Shown in pieces: positions 1 through 9,154 of a DNA stretch of 64,000 nt. The translations under genes were made by a program, and so were the position numbers. The notes beneath the pieces are model-generated. The model searched no databases. It was not told where the DNA came from and saw only the letters and a program-made list of their open reading frames with translations. The DNA comes from Chloroflexota bacterium (GTDB lineage: Bacteria; Chloroflexota; Dehalococcoidia; JACPEP01), in contig JACPEP010000001.1 in assembly GCA_016183425.1 (NCBI GenBank), forward strand, positions 78,624-142,623, given 5' to 3'. How positions within the stretch are numbered: position 1 is the first letter of the stretch; each line of letters starts with the position of its first letter.

Positions 1-2
1 GT

Positions 3-113
3 CGCCGGCCAGATATTACCAAGGCCGAGGCGCGATTAGGCTGGCGCCCCACCACTCCCCTGAGGGAAGGCTTGGCCAAAACCATTGAATGGTTTAGAGA
101 GGCCTCAGCTTGA
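3..113 (+). CDS. NAD-dependent epimerase/dehydratase, C-terminal end (partial)
   Basis: Only the last 36 residues are in the window, read in frame from base 3 to a TGA at 111-113. The pattern KAEARLGWRPTTPLREGLAKT is the usual C-terminal helix region of extended short-chain dehydrogenases that act on nucleotide sugars (UDP-glucuronate decarboxylase and UDP-glucose 4-epimerase types). Family level is inferred from this tail alone, because the NAD site and catalytic YxxxK lie upstream. It would supply a sugar nucleotide to the glycosyltransferases that follow on the same strand. Confidence 0.65.
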   Translation, partial: RRPDITKAEARLGWRPTTPLREGLAKTIEWFREASA

Positions 114-141
114 ACGGACTGCCTTTGGAGAGGGCTACCCC

Positions 142-1578
142 ATGAGGGTTCAGAGCGTCCCCTGGGCAGGAAGAACCCTTTGGCCTCCGGTGGCTGCTTT
201 CTTGCTGATTCTCGCCGGAGGCAGCCTCATCGCTCTTCTACCCATTGAGGCGGCCCTGGCCCTGGTGGTGGGCGGCATCGTCTTTCTGGCCGTGCTGGTG
301 AGAGTGGAGCTGGGGCTTTACCTTCTGACCTTCGTGGTTCCTTTCAGCTCCCTGTGGGAGATCAACCTGCGGGATTTCGATATTACCGCGACCGATTTCC
401 TGGTGCCCCTGATCTTCGTCGCTTGGCTGACGCGACTGGTGCGCCTTCGCCAGGCAAGAGTGACCTTTACGCCCCTTATCCCAACCCTGCTCTTCTTTCT
501 GGCCGTGTTCCTTGGCTCTACCTTGGTGGCAACATCCGTGGCCCACAGTTTTAAAGAGATAGCCAAGTGGCTGGAGATGGGGGCCATATTTCTGGTGACG
601 GTCAATACGGTGCGAGAAAGACATATGCCCTATATTGTGGGGGGTCTACTGGGGGCGGGGGTGGTCGAGGCTCTGGTAGGGTGGTATCAGGTTCTGACGG
701 GGACGGGCCCGGCGGGTTTCCAGATCGCGCCGGGCGTCCTGCGCGCCTTCGGCACCTTCGGTCAGCCCAACCCTTTTGCCGGCTATCTGGGCACACTGCT
801 CCCCCTTGGCTACGGCCTCATCCTGGGTGGCGTGGTGGTACGAGGGTTCCGTCTCAAACTGTTGTGGCTAAGCCTCGCGATCTTGCTTGTAGCCTTGCTT
901 ATGTCTTTCTCCCGGGCTGGTTGGTTGGCGGTGGCTACCGCCCTGGCGATAATGACCATGGTCAAGGTACCCCGCTCTACTATCTATCTGGTCCTGGCCG
1001 CCCTTTTGGGGATGTTAGTCGCCTTGCTGGGCCTGTTCAATCTCCTACCACCCCAGGTGGCGTCGCGGCTGGCCTCGGTGGCTGAGCTGGTAAGCATATT
1101 CGATGTCCGCTATGTTGTGCTGACCCCGGAAAACTGGGCGGTGGTGGAGCGCATGGTCAACTGGCAGGCAGCGTGGGATATGTTCGTGGCCAACCCCTGG
1201 TTAGGGGTGGGGGTGGGCAACTTCTCCGCCGTCTTTGAGAGCTACGCTCTGCCCGGTTGGACAAACACCACTGGCCATGCTCACAACTACTACCTGAACC
1301 TACTGGCAGAGACCGGGGTGCTGGGTCTTCTGGCCTACCTTCTCTTTTTGACCACGGCCTTCGTCTATGTGGGGCGACGAATAGCCCTTATGGCCAAGAA
1401 GGGATGGCGCACCGAAGCGCCTTGGACGGCGGCGGCCACCTTAGGCATCATGGGTGTACTGGTGGCTACCAGCGTCCACAACCTTTTCGACAATGTCTAC
1501 GTCCACAGCATGGCTGTGCAGGTAGGCTTGATGCTAGGCTTGGCAAGCGTGTCCCTCAGGCAACTGGCAAGGAAATGA
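142..1578 (+). CDS. O-antigen ligase/polymerase family (Wzy_C) membrane protein
   Basis: About 478 residues with roughly 12 hydrophobic segments. A large extracytoplasmic loop near residues 330-410 ends in the family signature HAHNYYLNLLAETGVLGLL, which is typical of PF04932 ligases and polymerases. These enzymes transfer or polymerise undecaprenyl-linked glycans at the outer face of the membrane. I chose the ATG at 142 because GGAGAGGG lies 8 bases upstream; an in-frame ATG at 85 would overlap the previous gene. The stop is 4 bases before the next gene, so they are co-transcribed. The absence of LPS genes argues for a capsule, exopolysaccharide or wall glycan rather than true O-antigen. Confidence 0.85.
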   Translation: MRVQSVPWAGRTLWPPVAAFLLILAGGSLIALLPIEAALALVVGGIVFLAVLVRVELGLYLLTFVVPFSSLWEINLRDFDITATDFLVPLIFVAWLTRLVRLRQARVTFTPLIPTLLFFLAVFLGSTLVATSVAHSFKEIAKWLEMGAIFLVTVNTVRERHMPYIVGGLLGAGVVEALVGWYQVLTGTGPAGFQIAPGVLRAFGTFGQPNPFAGYLGTLLPLGYGLILGGVVVRGFRLKLLWLSLAILLVALLMSFSRAGWLAVATALAIMTMVKVPRSTIYLVLAALLGMLVALLGLFNLLPPQVASRLASVAELVSIFDVRYVVLTPENWAVVERMVNWQAAWDMFVANPWLGVGVGNFSAVFESYALPGWTNTTGHAHNYYLNLLAETGVLGLLAYLLFLTTAFVYVGRRIALMAKKGWRTEAPWTAAATLGIMGVLVATSVHNLFDNVYVHSMAVQVGLMLGLASVSLRQLARK

Positions 1579-1582
1579 AGGC

Positions 1583-2605
1583 ATGAAAGAAGAGGCAGTG
1601 ACTTCCTTAAATAACGAAGAGGCGAAACCAGGGGAAGAGGAGATCTCTCTAGGCAGACGTGTTCTCGATGTGCGCACCCTGGCTTCCTTCCTGGTAGCCT
1701 TCGTTATCATCGTCCTCGCCCTGACCCAGTTGGGGGTAGATTGGCTGTCCATATGGGAACAGGTGCGGGCCAGCAATCCCTGGCTGTACGGGATAGCCTT
1801 CCTTCTTTTCTACATCAGCCTGGTGGTGCGGGGTGTCCGCTGGCGCATTCTCCTGCGCAACGTGGGTTTTCGCCGACGGCTGGGGGTTTCCATACCCTCA
1901 GCCATGGGTCTAACGGAGATCGTTTTCCTCAGTTGGTTTGCTAACTGCGTTGTCCCCGCCAAGCTAGGGGATGCCTACCGGGCTTATCTCCTAAAAAGGC
2001 GGGCCGCCGTCAGTTTCTCCACCACTATGGGCACCATTGTGGCGGAGCGGATTATGGATACTTCGGTGGTCTTTATCCTTCTAGGAGGGGTGGCCCTGTG
2101 GTTCGTTGGCCGAAGTGGTCTGCAAAACGTGCTCATCCTGCTGGGGATAGGGGGGGGCATGATGGCCGTTATCGCTTTGGTGCTCTTGATCATGGGCCGG
2201 TTCGGCGCTCACATACAGGGCTTCCTCCCCAAAAGATTGGCGCCCTTTTACGAACGCTTTCAGGCAGGGACGTTGGGCAGCTTTCGTCAGCTTCCCTCAA
2301 TAGCTCTCTTGAGCGTTGTGGTGTGGTTCTTTGAGGCGGGGCGCCTTCTTTTCGTCAGCTACTCTATGGGGCTGTCGTTAGCACTACCATTCATACTCTT
2401 CGTCGCCCTGGCCAACTCTCTCCTCACCGTGGTGCCCTTCACCCCGGGTGGCCTGGGGCTAGTGGAGGTTGGGGTGGTAGGGCTACTAATGATGGTGATC
2501 AGCAAAGAGAGCGCCGTATCGGTGGCCTTCCTGGATCGAACTATCAGCTATTGGAGCCTCGTCATTCTGGGACTGGCTTTCTTCCCCCTACGGGGCAGAA
2601 AATAG
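1583..2605 (+). CDS. UPF0104 / lysylphosphatidylglycerol-synthase-type membrane protein
   Basis: 340 residues. A hydrophilic acidic N-terminus of about 25 residues is followed by seven or eight transmembrane segments, with the motifs RGVRWRILLRNVG, NCVVPAKLGDAYRAYLLKRR and TPGGLGLVEVGVVGLL. These are diagnostic of the UPF0104 (YbhN/AglD-like) domain shared with the flippase half of MprF. The soluble lysyl-transferase half is absent. Such proteins often sit in glycan clusters and are thought to move or modify lipid-linked sugars. Here it lies between a Wzy-like gene and glycosyltransferases, which supports a lipid-linked glycan role. That role is inference. Confidence 0.85.
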   Translation: MKEEAVTSLNNEEAKPGEEEISLGRRVLDVRTLASFLVAFVIIVLALTQLGVDWLSIWEQVRASNPWLYGIAFLLFYISLVVRGVRWRILLRNVGFRRRLGVSIPSAMGLTEIVFLSWFANCVVPAKLGDAYRAYLLKRRAAVSFSTTMGTIVAERIMDTSVVFILLGGVALWFVGRSGLQNVLILLGIGGGMMAVIALVLLIMGRFGAHIQGFLPKRLAPFYERFQAGTLGSFRQLPSIALLSVVVWFFEAGRLLFVSYSMGLSLALPFILFVALANSLLTVVPFTPGGLGLVEVGVVGLLMMVISKESAVSVAFLDRTISYWSLVILGLAFFPLRGRK

Positions 2606-2643
2606 CTCTTTCGGGGCCCCAAGGAAGGCGCCGGGAAACGCCT

Positions 2644-3768
2644 ATGCGCATCGGGGTGGATTATACGGCGGCCGTTAACCAGCGGGCGGGCATTGGGCGC
2701 TTCGTACGGGAGTTGGTGGCCGCCCTCTTGGAAGCTGACGAGGACAACCACTACATGCTCCTCCTGCCACCAGGCCAGAAGGTCCCTTGTCCTTCAGGCG
2801 CGGAGAGTCGGCATCTCCCCTTCAGCCCACGGCTCATGACCATTTTCTGGCACCGTCTTGGGCTGCCCCTGCCCGCCGAGCTTTTCACAGGCGCTTTGGA
2901 TCTATTCCACTCGCCCGACTTCGTGCTGCCCCCTTTGCGCAATACGCGCGCCATCGTGACTGTCCACGACCTGAGCTTCATGGTTCTTCCCCAATGCGCC
3001 GCCCCCGGGTTGGTGCGCTACCTCAATAGAGTGGTGCCGCGCAGCATCGAGCGGGCCACCTTGGTGCTGGCTGATTCGGTGAGCACCATGAAGGACCTGG
3101 CATCCCTTCTCGGCGTGCCCGAGGCCAAGGTGGCGGTGGTGCCGGGAGGAGTGGGGTCCCAGTTTCATCCGGTCACAGAGGAAGACACCCTGGCCGCGAT
3201 TCGGCGTCGCTATAACCTGGACGGGCCCTTCATCCTGGGCGTCGGCACCCTGGAGCCCCGAAAGAACTGGGAGGGCCTGGTGGAGGCCTTCCACCGCCTG
3301 CGCCGGGAGATGAATATTCCCCATCGCCTGGTGGTGGCCGGAGGCAAGGGATGGCTTTGGGAAGGAATCTTCCGCCGCGTAGCGGAGTTGGGACTGGAGG
3401 AGGAGATAACCTTTCTGGGCTTTGTCCCTGAGGCAGACCTTCCCCCTCTCCTCTCCCTGGCCGATGTCTTCGCCTATCCCTCCCTTTACGAGGGCTTTGG
3501 CCTGCCTCCTTTGGAGGCCATGGCCTGCGGCACCCCGGTGGTGGCCAGCAATGTCTCCTCTCTCCCCGAGGTGCTGGGGGAGGCGGCCCTCTTGGTCGCC
3601 CCGGGGGACACCCTTTCTCTGGCGGAGGCCCTCTATCAGGTGTTGTCGGAGGAGAAGCAGCGACACTCTCTCAGCGAAAAGGGACGGGCCCAAGCGGCCC
3701 GTTTCACCTGGGAGGCGGCGGCGCAAAAGATGATCACCCAGTACCGAAGGCTGGCTCAAGAAAGGTAG
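2644..3768 (+). CDS. Glycosyltransferase family 4 (first of three)
   Basis: 374 residues from the ATG at 2644, which follows AAGGAAGG by about 16 bases. An in-frame start at 2551 would lie inside the previous gene and add non-family sequence. The N-terminal Rossmann fold opens with MRIGVDYTAA and a glycine-rich GIGRFVREL loop. The C-terminal half has GVGTLEPRKNWEGLV, LGFVPEADLPPLLSLAD and the GT4 E-x7-E box EGFGLPPLEAM. This is a retaining GT-B enzyme that transfers a sugar from a nucleotide donor to a glycan acceptor at the cytoplasmic membrane face; the specific sugar cannot be read from sequence. It is strongly similar to the next gene, which suggests an old duplication. Confidence 0.9.
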   Translation: MRIGVDYTAAVNQRAGIGRFVRELVAALLEADEDNHYMLLLPPGQKVPCPSGAESRHLPFSPRLMTIFWHRLGLPLPAELFTGALDLFHSPDFVLPPLRNTRAIVTVHDLSFMVLPQCAAPGLVRYLNRVVPRSIERATLVLADSVSTMKDLASLLGVPEAKVAVVPGGVGSQFHPVTEEDTLAAIRRRYNLDGPFILGVGTLEPRKNWEGLVEAFHRLRREMNIPHRLVVAGGKGWLWEGIFRRVAELGLEEEITFLGFVPEADLPPLLSLADVFAYPSLYEGFGLPPLEAMACGTPVVASNVSSLPEVLGEAALLVAPGDTLSLAEALYQVLSEEKQRHSLSEKGRAQAARFTWEAAAQKMITQYRRLAQER

Positions 3769-3784
3769 CCCTGTGTGAAACCCA

Positions 3785-4966
3785 ATGCGCATCGGCATTA
3801 GCGGCTTCTTCTGGAATAAGCCAGCCACGGGCAGCGGTCAGTATGTGACCAATCTGGTGCGTCACCTTCGGCCCACTACGCAGGATGAAATAATCGTTTT
3901 TGTCCCGGGGCAGAATGGGTCGCCCTCTGGAGCCGACCTAGAGGTGGGGAATGGGGGACCGAAGGAGGCTGCCATGGTGGAGGTGGCTTTGCCCTGGGGG
4001 GGAAACCTGGGCAAGGTATGGTTTGAGCAGGTGGCCCTGCCCCGGGCCTGTCGTCGGTACGGGGTGGAACTCCTCCATGTCCCCTACTTAGGCCCGCCGC
4101 TCCGCAAGGTGTGTCCCATGGTGGTGACCATCCACGACCTCATTATGATGGTGCTCCCTGTACATCGGGGTTCCCTTCTGGTACGGCTCTACACAGCCTT
4201 GGCGGTATCGGCGGCCAAGAGGGCCGAGCTGGTCCTCGCCGATTCTCAGTGGACGAGGGCAGATGTGACCAGGCTTCTGGGGCTTCCCCAGGAAAGGGTG
4301 CCCGTAGTATATCTGGGCGTCGGCCCCGCGCCCAACGTCGACCATATCACGGCCCGCCTGCCTGATGTACGCCAGAAGTACCGTTTAGAGGAGAACTTCA
4401 TTCTCTATCTGGGTGGGTTGGACTGGCGCAAGAACGTGGCTAGCCTCATTGGCGCCTTCTCGCATTTGGAGGGAGAGTGGCAACTGGCGGTGGCCGGGGA
4501 GCACTATATGGGCAAAGGGCGGCTTTTCCCCAACCTTTTTCAAGTGGCTCGAGAGGCGGGGGTGGAGGAACGCGTCCGCTTTCTGGGTTTTGTGCCTGAG
4601 GAGGACAAGGTTCCTCTTTACATCATGGCCCGCCTCTTCGTCTATCCGTCCCTTTACGAGGGCTTCGGTCTGCCTCCCCTGGAGGCGATGGCCTGTGGCA
4701 CGCCGGTGGTGTGCAGCCAGGCGGCCAGCCTGTCAGAGGTGGTGGGGGACGGTGCTCTTCGCTTTCCACCCCAGAATGAGGCGGCTCTGGCCCAGGCCAT
4801 GGCCCGTGCCCTCACCGATGATGTGCTGCGCCGTGAGTTGAAGGAGCGGGGACTTCGCCAGGTTCAGAAGTTCAACTGGCAGCGCACCGCTCAAGAGACC
4901 TGGAGTGCCTACCAGCAAGTGGTAAAGAAAGACGCCCCATGGAAAAGTCAGGAGGGACCGATATAG
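3785..4966 (+). CDS. Glycosyltransferase family 4 (second of three)
   Basis: 393 residues. The N-terminal MRIGISGFFW with a GSGQYVTNLVRHL loop is followed by TIHDLIMMVLP, LGGLDWRKNVASLIGAF and the EGFGLPPLEAMACGTPVV donor-site box, all GT4 hallmarks. Similarity to the preceding gene runs through both domains, so the pair looks like a tandem duplication. The 3' end overlaps the following methyltransferase by 28 bases, showing translational coupling. The ribosome binding site is weak. Acceptor and donor sugars are unknown. Confidence 0.9.
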   Translation: MRIGISGFFWNKPATGSGQYVTNLVRHLRPTTQDEIIVFVPGQNGSPSGADLEVGNGGPKEAAMVEVALPWGGNLGKVWFEQVALPRACRRYGVELLHVPYLGPPLRKVCPMVVTIHDLIMMVLPVHRGSLLVRLYTALAVSAAKRAELVLADSQWTRADVTRLLGLPQERVPVVYLGVGPAPNVDHITARLPDVRQKYRLEENFILYLGGLDWRKNVASLIGAFSHLEGEWQLAVAGEHYMGKGRLFPNLFQVAREAGVEERVRFLGFVPEEDKVPLYIMARLFVYPSLYEGFGLPPLEAMACGTPVVCSQAASLSEVVGDGALRFPPQNEAALAQAMARALTDDVLRRELKERGLRQVQKFNWQRTAQETWSAYQQVVKKDAPWKSQEGPI

Positions 4967-5694
4967 CCCACCCCGAACCCCTGGGAGCCTGGAATCATGC
5001 CCTACGTCGGGCACTGAAGGCAGTAAAGGGACGTCGGGTCTTGGAGGTGGGATGCGGCGAGGGCCGCTTTATACGAGCCATCTGTCGCCGTCTGCCCCAA
5101 ATAGAGGGCTACGGCTGCGACATAGACCCAAGGGTGGTCACCAGAGCCACGGCCTTCCCGGGCGGAGTAGCCTATCTGACGGCGGAGGCGGCCCATCTGC
5201 CCTATGCCACCTCTTCTTTCGATGCCGTTCTTATTTTCGACGTCCTGGAACACCTGTGGGAGCCCGAAGAGGCGCTGAGGGAGGTATCCCGAGTGCTTAA
5301 GCCCGGGGGCATCCTCCACGCCCTGGTTCCCTGCGAAGGGCAGCCTCTGACCCTTCACTGGCTCATGGCCCGTCTTCGCTGGGCTGCCGACCTGAAAGAA
5401 CGCCACGGAGGCCATGTACAGCGCTTCCGCCACCGGGATGTCCTCGCCCTCCTGCATCAATCAGGCTTTCACGTGAATACCATCAGCTACAGTATGCACC
5501 CGTTAGGCCAGGTCAAGGATATACTCACCTACCTGGCCCGAGAAGGATGGGCCCAAGGGGCCCTCCTCAGCCTCTTGCTGCGGGGCGCTATTCTATCCCT
5601 TTGGGGAGCCTCCTATCTAGAGTCCTTTCTTCTGGGCTGCCTATCTCTGAGCGGAGTTGCCATGCATGTCACGGCGGAAAAAAGGCGACCATGA
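4939..5694 (+). CDS. Class I SAM-dependent methyltransferase
   Basis: 251 residues. SAM motif I is VLEVGCGEGRFIRA near residue 35. Motif II region FDAVLIFDVLEHLWEPEEAL and motif III VSRVLKPGGILHALVPCEG are also present, matching Methyltransf_11/UbiE-like folds. The last 60 residues contain a hydrophobic stretch (LLSLLLRGAILSLW) that may be membrane-associated. The gene overlaps the upstream glycosyltransferase by 28 bases and its stop overlaps the next start (ATGA). The context suggests methylation of a glycan or lipid-linked intermediate, but the substrate is not visible in the sequence. Confidence 0.85.
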   Translation: MEKSGGTDIAHPEPLGAWNHALRRALKAVKGRRVLEVGCGEGRFIRAICRRLPQIEGYGCDIDPRVVTRATAFPGGVAYLTAEAAHLPYATSSFDAVLIFDVLEHLWEPEEALREVSRVLKPGGILHALVPCEGQPLTLHWLMARLRWAADLKERHGGHVQRFRHRDVLALLHQSGFHVNTISYSMHPLGQVKDILTYLAREGWAQGALLSLLLRGAILSLWGASYLESFLLGCLSLSGVAMHVTAEKRRP

Positions 5695-6794
5695 GGGTAT
5701 TGATGGTCTCCAAGGCCTGTTACGTGGCCGGATATCGCCGGAAGCTGGAGGAGTTAGCTTCCTTCCCCAACGTGGAGCTGATGCTCATGGTGCCGCCCTA
5801 CTGGCGCTTTGGTAAAAAGAAGGCCCCCCTGGAGCCGAGCACCGATCGGGGGTATCAAATGGTGGTAGAAAACCCCCTCTTCAATGGCTGGCACCACCTG
5901 CATTTATATCCCCGCCTGTCCCATTGGGTAGCTACCTTTCGTCCCCAAATTCTGCATGTGGATGAGGAGCCTTACGATCTGGTGACCTACCATGCCCTGA
6001 GGGTGGCCCGACGCTGGAGAGCCAAGGCCCTTTTCTTCACCTGGCAAAATATCCGCCTGGGCTTTCCACCCCCCTTCAGCTTTTTGGAGAGGAACGTCCT
6101 TGCGAGGGCCGATGCCGCCATCGCTGGCAACCAGGAGGCGGCCCGTGTTCTAAGGGAGAAGGGCTTCCTCCGGCCGACCTTCGTCATTCCCCAGTTCGGG
6201 GTTGACACCGCCTTCTTTCGCCCCAGAGATGGGGAGCCAGGGAATACCTTCCGCATTGGATACGTGGGACGTATGGTGGAAGAGAAGGGGGTGTTTCTTC
6301 TCCTGGAGGCAGTGTCTGAAATGGGGGGGCCCTGGGAGCTTCACCTGGCGGGGGATGGCCCCGCTCTGCCTCGGATGGTGCGCTGGCTGTCGGCCAAGGG
6401 TCTGGGAGACCGCTTTGAATGGCACGGAAGCGTGCCTTCCCACCAGATGCCGGAGTTTCTATCCACCCTGGATGTTCTGGTATTGCCGTCCCTCACCCGG
6501 CCCCGTTGGAAAGAGCAGTTCGGGCGGGTGCTGGTGGAGGCCATGGCCTGCGCCCGGCCCGTAGTGGGCAGCAGCTCCGGAGAGATCCCCAACGTGATTG
6601 GCGATGCTGGCCTCATCTTCCCGGAGGGTAATGTGGAAGAGCTGAGAGCTCACCTGTTTCGCCTTATGGGCGACCCCTCCTGGCGGCGGAAGCTGGGGCA
6701 GCAGGGGCGGCAAAGGGTAGAGGAGCGCTTCACCCAGCGCCGAGTGGCAGAGCTGACCTACGACGTCTATCGCCACTTGCTTGAGGCGCCGTAA
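5691..6794 (+). CDS. Glycosyltransferase family 4 (third of three)
   Basis: 367 residues from the ATG at 5691, which overlaps the previous stop as ATGA. It opens with MRVLMVSKACYVAGYRRK. Donor-site features are GYVGRMVEEKGVFLLLEA, HGSVPSHQMPEFLSTLDVLVLPS and the box FGRVLVEAMACARPVVGS. The E-x7-E equivalent begins at the Glu of KEQFG, as in WcaG/WbuB-like GT4 enzymes. It differs from the other two glycosyltransferases here and is probably not a recent duplicate. Upstream in-frame codons back to 5547 overlap the methyltransferase and are not coding. Confidence 0.88.
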   Translation: MRVLMVSKACYVAGYRRKLEELASFPNVELMLMVPPYWRFGKKKAPLEPSTDRGYQMVVENPLFNGWHHLHLYPRLSHWVATFRPQILHVDEEPYDLVTYHALRVARRWRAKALFFTWQNIRLGFPPPFSFLERNVLARADAAIAGNQEAARVLREKGFLRPTFVIPQFGVDTAFFRPRDGEPGNTFRIGYVGRMVEEKGVFLLLEAVSEMGGPWELHLAGDGPALPRMVRWLSAKGLGDRFEWHGSVPSHQMPEFLSTLDVLVLPSLTRPRWKEQFGRVLVEAMACARPVVGSSSGEIPNVIGDAGLIFPEGNVEELRAHLFRLMGDPSWRRKLGQQGRQRVEERFTQRRVAELTYDVYRHLLEAP

Positions 6795-6842
6795 CCTGAT
6801 ACACTTGCCTACACGACGGCTAGATAGAAAAAAGAAGTAGGG

Positions 6843-7271
6843 ATGATGCCCATCCTCACTCGAAACATAACTGTTGATGTTGACCAGGACGACCCGGATA
6901 CCCTAGTGGTACGAGCGGTGATGAAGGATCACCGTCATGACATCGCCCTCCACTACTGGGTCTCTCTGCCCTCCTTCGCCATTGGACGGGCCACCTTGGA
7001 GATGTGCGACACTCCCCTTCCCCAGTGTCGGGAGCTCTGCCCGGCAGCGCAACAATTGGTAGGAATCAAGGTGCAGCGGGGGTTCAACCGCAAGATAAGA
7101 GAGCTTTACGCGGGAGAAAGGGGCTGCGTCAACCTGGTCCACCTGCTCACGGTGTCGGCCCCCCTGGCCATAAACGCCGCTCGCTTTGTTCTCAGGCACC
7201 CCAAGGTGGTGACTGGGGAAGGCCCCGACCCTCTCCAGGGCATGTGTTTCGCTTACTCTAAGAAGGGGTAA
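6843..7271 (+). CDS. DUF2889 family protein
   Basis: 142 residues with no signal peptide or membrane segment. The pattern of an N-terminal beta-rich half (VDVDQDDPDTLVVRAVMKD, HDIALHYWVSLP) followed by GERGCVNLVHLLTVSAPLAINAA matches DUF2889 (PF11136), whose conserved GC.HL motif suggests metal or substrate binding. No biochemical role is established. It sits 48 bases after the glycosyltransferase operon and ends 12 bases before a strong hairpin, so it is probably the last gene of the transcript. Confidence 0.7.
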   Translation: MMPILTRNITVDVDQDDPDTLVVRAVMKDHRHDIALHYWVSLPSFAIGRATLEMCDTPLPQCRELCPAAQQLVGIKVQRGFNRKIRELYAGERGCVNLVHLLTVSAPLAINAARFVLRHPKVVTGEGPDPLQGMCFAYSKKG

Positions 7272-7283
7272 AAATAGACACTT

Positions 7284-7317
7284 AGGGGCCGCCCCGCCTA
7301 TAGGCGGGGCGGCCCCT
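7284..7317. terminator. Bidirectional GC-rich terminator hairpin
   Basis: A perfect 15-bp stem (AGGGGCCGCCCCGCC / its complement) with loop TATA lies between converging genes ending at 7271 (+) and 7326 (-). Only short A/T runs flank it, so it could serve both strands. Confidence 0.8.
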
Positions 7318-7325
7318 ATTTACGG

Positions 7326-8645
7326 TCACGCTGGCCGCGCCGCCAGAGCGTGACGTCGATCCTCCTCCTTGGCGAAGAAGAAATAATACATGGGGCCGGG
7401 TATGGCCATAATGATGCCTGCGATGGTGAAAGAAAGGGCGAAGTTGTTGGTAGCCATCAACATGCCCGCCATGGCGGCCGCCGGCGACCCCAGAATATCG
7501 AAGACGGCGTGAATGAGACCGTTGGTAGTGGCCCGCTCCCGGGTAACCACCAATTCCATGGCCAACTGATTACGCATGGGCATAGAAATACTCCAAAAGC
7601 CCCGCTGGAAAATGAAGAAGACGATCACCAAAGGAATATAGGGGGTAAAGCCCAGCAGGAACACAAAAGGCACCGAAGCCCAGACGGCAGTGAGGATGCC
7701 TCGGGCCTTGCCTATCTTCCGGGTAAGCCACGGTCCTAAGAATAGGGAACCACCGGCAGCGGCGAGAAAGCCAGTGGCCATAATAGTGCCGATGCTCTGG
7801 TAGGGCAGCAGATGGGCCTCCCGGAAAAAGACGCTGTAGAAGGGAATGAGGAGCCCAAATCCGATGCCGTACACGAAGGCACAGGACGCCAGGCGGAAGA
7901 TGATCCCGTGGCTCTGAATGTTTCTCAAGGCGAACAGCTCGGCAAAGCTATCGATCATATCTTCAGGGAGGCGCCGCTCAGAAAGGTATAGCAAAGGTAT
8001 CAGAGATATTAAGGTGAGGGGCAACGAAATGACTAGAGACCAACGGAGGGCCATGTAGTGGGCAGGGATGACGCCGACGACGCCGCCCCAGAAGGCAGGC
8101 AGAAACCCCGCCGCCGTGGCACCGATGAAGGCAGAGATACTCGAAAAGGTAGCGTCCAGGGCAAAAAGGTGCGGCCTCTCCTCGGGCTCGCTATTCTCCA
8201 CAATGAAGGGCCCGGAGGCTACAGCGTGGAAGCCATCGGACAGACCGGAGGTGCCCATAAAGATGAGCACCCAAAAGGGATCCAGGGTAAAGAGGAGGAG
8301 GCCTCGTGACACCACTGCCGTCGCGGAGGCCGTGGCGAAGACCAACCGCCGGCCCATCTTGTCGGCGATGAGGCCGGCGGGAAAGGCCATGAGGCCATGG
8401 AACAACAAGTTTACCGCCAGAACGAGGCCGATATAGTCCAGGTTGAAACCGGCGGCCAGCAGATAGAGGGCGAATATCACCCTCCATATGCCCGTTCCCA
8501 GCTCTGCCAGGAGGGCGTAGATGAGAAACAGCCGGGCGTTCCTGCTGAAGCGCCGCACCATCTGGATCCAGCTACCAGAGGCGTTCTTGGGTGTGGCTAC
8601 CATTGGTTCTGGGTTGGGGTTGGGCCGTCGATCCTTAAAGGCCAT
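7326..8645 (-). CDS. Major facilitator superfamily transporter
   Basis: About 439 residues with 12 predicted membrane segments and the MFS loop 2-3 signature GLIADKMGRRLVFA. I placed the start at 8645 because AAAGGAGG lies just upstream. The N-terminal 35 residues are hydrophilic. It follows the cytochrome c gene by 16 bases on the same strand, so it is likely co-transcribed from the promoter at 9701-9729. The substrate cannot be predicted. Pairing with a small cytochrome and two mini membrane proteins is unusual for an MFS pump. Confidence 0.88.
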   Translation of the reverse strand: MAFKDRRPNPNPEPMVATPKNASGSWIQMVRRFSRNARLFLIYALLAELGTGIWRVIFALYLLAAGFNLDYIGLVLAVNLLFHGLMAFPAGLIADKMGRRLVFATASATAVVSRGLLLFTLDPFWVLIFMGTSGLSDGFHAVASGPFIVENSEPEERPHLFALDATFSSISAFIGATAAGFLPAFWGGVVGVIPAHYMALRWSLVISLPLTLISLIPLLYLSERRLPEDMIDSFAELFALRNIQSHGIIFRLASCAFVYGIGFGLLIPFYSVFFREAHLLPYQSIGTIMATGFLAAAGGSLFLGPWLTRKIGKARGILTAVWASVPFVFLLGFTPYIPLVIVFFIFQRGFWSISMPMRNQLAMELVVTRERATTNGLIHAVFDILGSPAAAMAGMLMATNNFALSFTIAGIIMAIPGPMYYFFFAKEEDRRHALAARPA

Positions 8646-8661
8646 GCCAGCCTCCTTTTTT

Positions 8662-9054
8662 TCAGTACAAAGACCGAACAAAACTCACCAGGTCCCACGT
8701 TTCATTGGCAGAAAGCTCGTTGCCAAAAGGCCGCATACCAGCCTTTTCTCGCCCGCGCACAATAGCCCAGTAGAGGTCGGGGTCGCTGCGGGTGATCATC
8801 CACCCTCGGTCGGTAAAATTAGTGGGCGGAAGCTTGGTTGTCGTAGCCTGAGGGCCGTCCCCTTTCCCGACTTTTCCGTGGCAAGACTCACAGCCTTTGG
8901 CGGCGAAAAGGGCCCGCCCTCTATCAATAGACAGCTTGTCATTAGGATTTGGGTTCTCAACCCGTTGGGAGAACTGCTCCCATTCGGCACACCCCAGTCC
9001 CAACACACCGATCATCATCACCAAGATGATCCACTTCCCTCTCTTAGCAAGCAC
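8662..9054 (-). CDS. Lipoprotein mono-heme cytochrome c
   Basis: 130 residues. A hydrophobic signal with lipobox LGLGC puts the lipidated Cys at residue 22. The heme site CESCHG is at 55-59 and the likely distal ligand Met107 lies in KAGMRPFG, so it is a class I cytochrome c of about 100 mature residues. It resembles small membrane-anchored electron carriers that use the c-biogenesis machinery; a CcsA gene occurs at 39107-39931. It sits between the mini membrane protein pair and the MFS transporter. The redox partner is unknown. Confidence 0.9.
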   Translation of the reverse strand: MLAKRGKWIILVMMIGVLGLGCAEWEQFSQRVENPNPNDKLSIDRGRALFAAKGCESCHGKVGKGDGPQATTTKLPPTNFTDRGWMITRSDPDLYWAIVRGREKAGMRPFGNELSANETWDLVSFVRSLY

Positions 9055-9138
9055 GACCCTGCTCCTTCTTTGCTAACCTGGCTAACCTGGGCCCACCCTT
9101 GAGAGAAACCTCCTCTTAAGATTAAGATGGCACTACTC

Positions 9139-9154
9139 ATGGCTCATGAGCCAT
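9139..9154. repeat. 16-bp perfect palindrome at the end of a small ORF
   Basis: ATGGCTCATGAGCCAT is fully self-complementary and overlaps the stop of the preceding (-) mini membrane protein gene. It could be a weak attenuator or terminator inside the operon, or a dimeric protein site. There is no U tract. Confidence 0.4.

Noticed and set aside
142..6794. Reading the Wzy-like gene as evidence for LPS O-antigen and an outer membrane
   Set aside because: No lipid A, LPS core, Lpt or BAM genes appear here, and the family also polymerises capsule and wall glycans in single-membrane bacteria.
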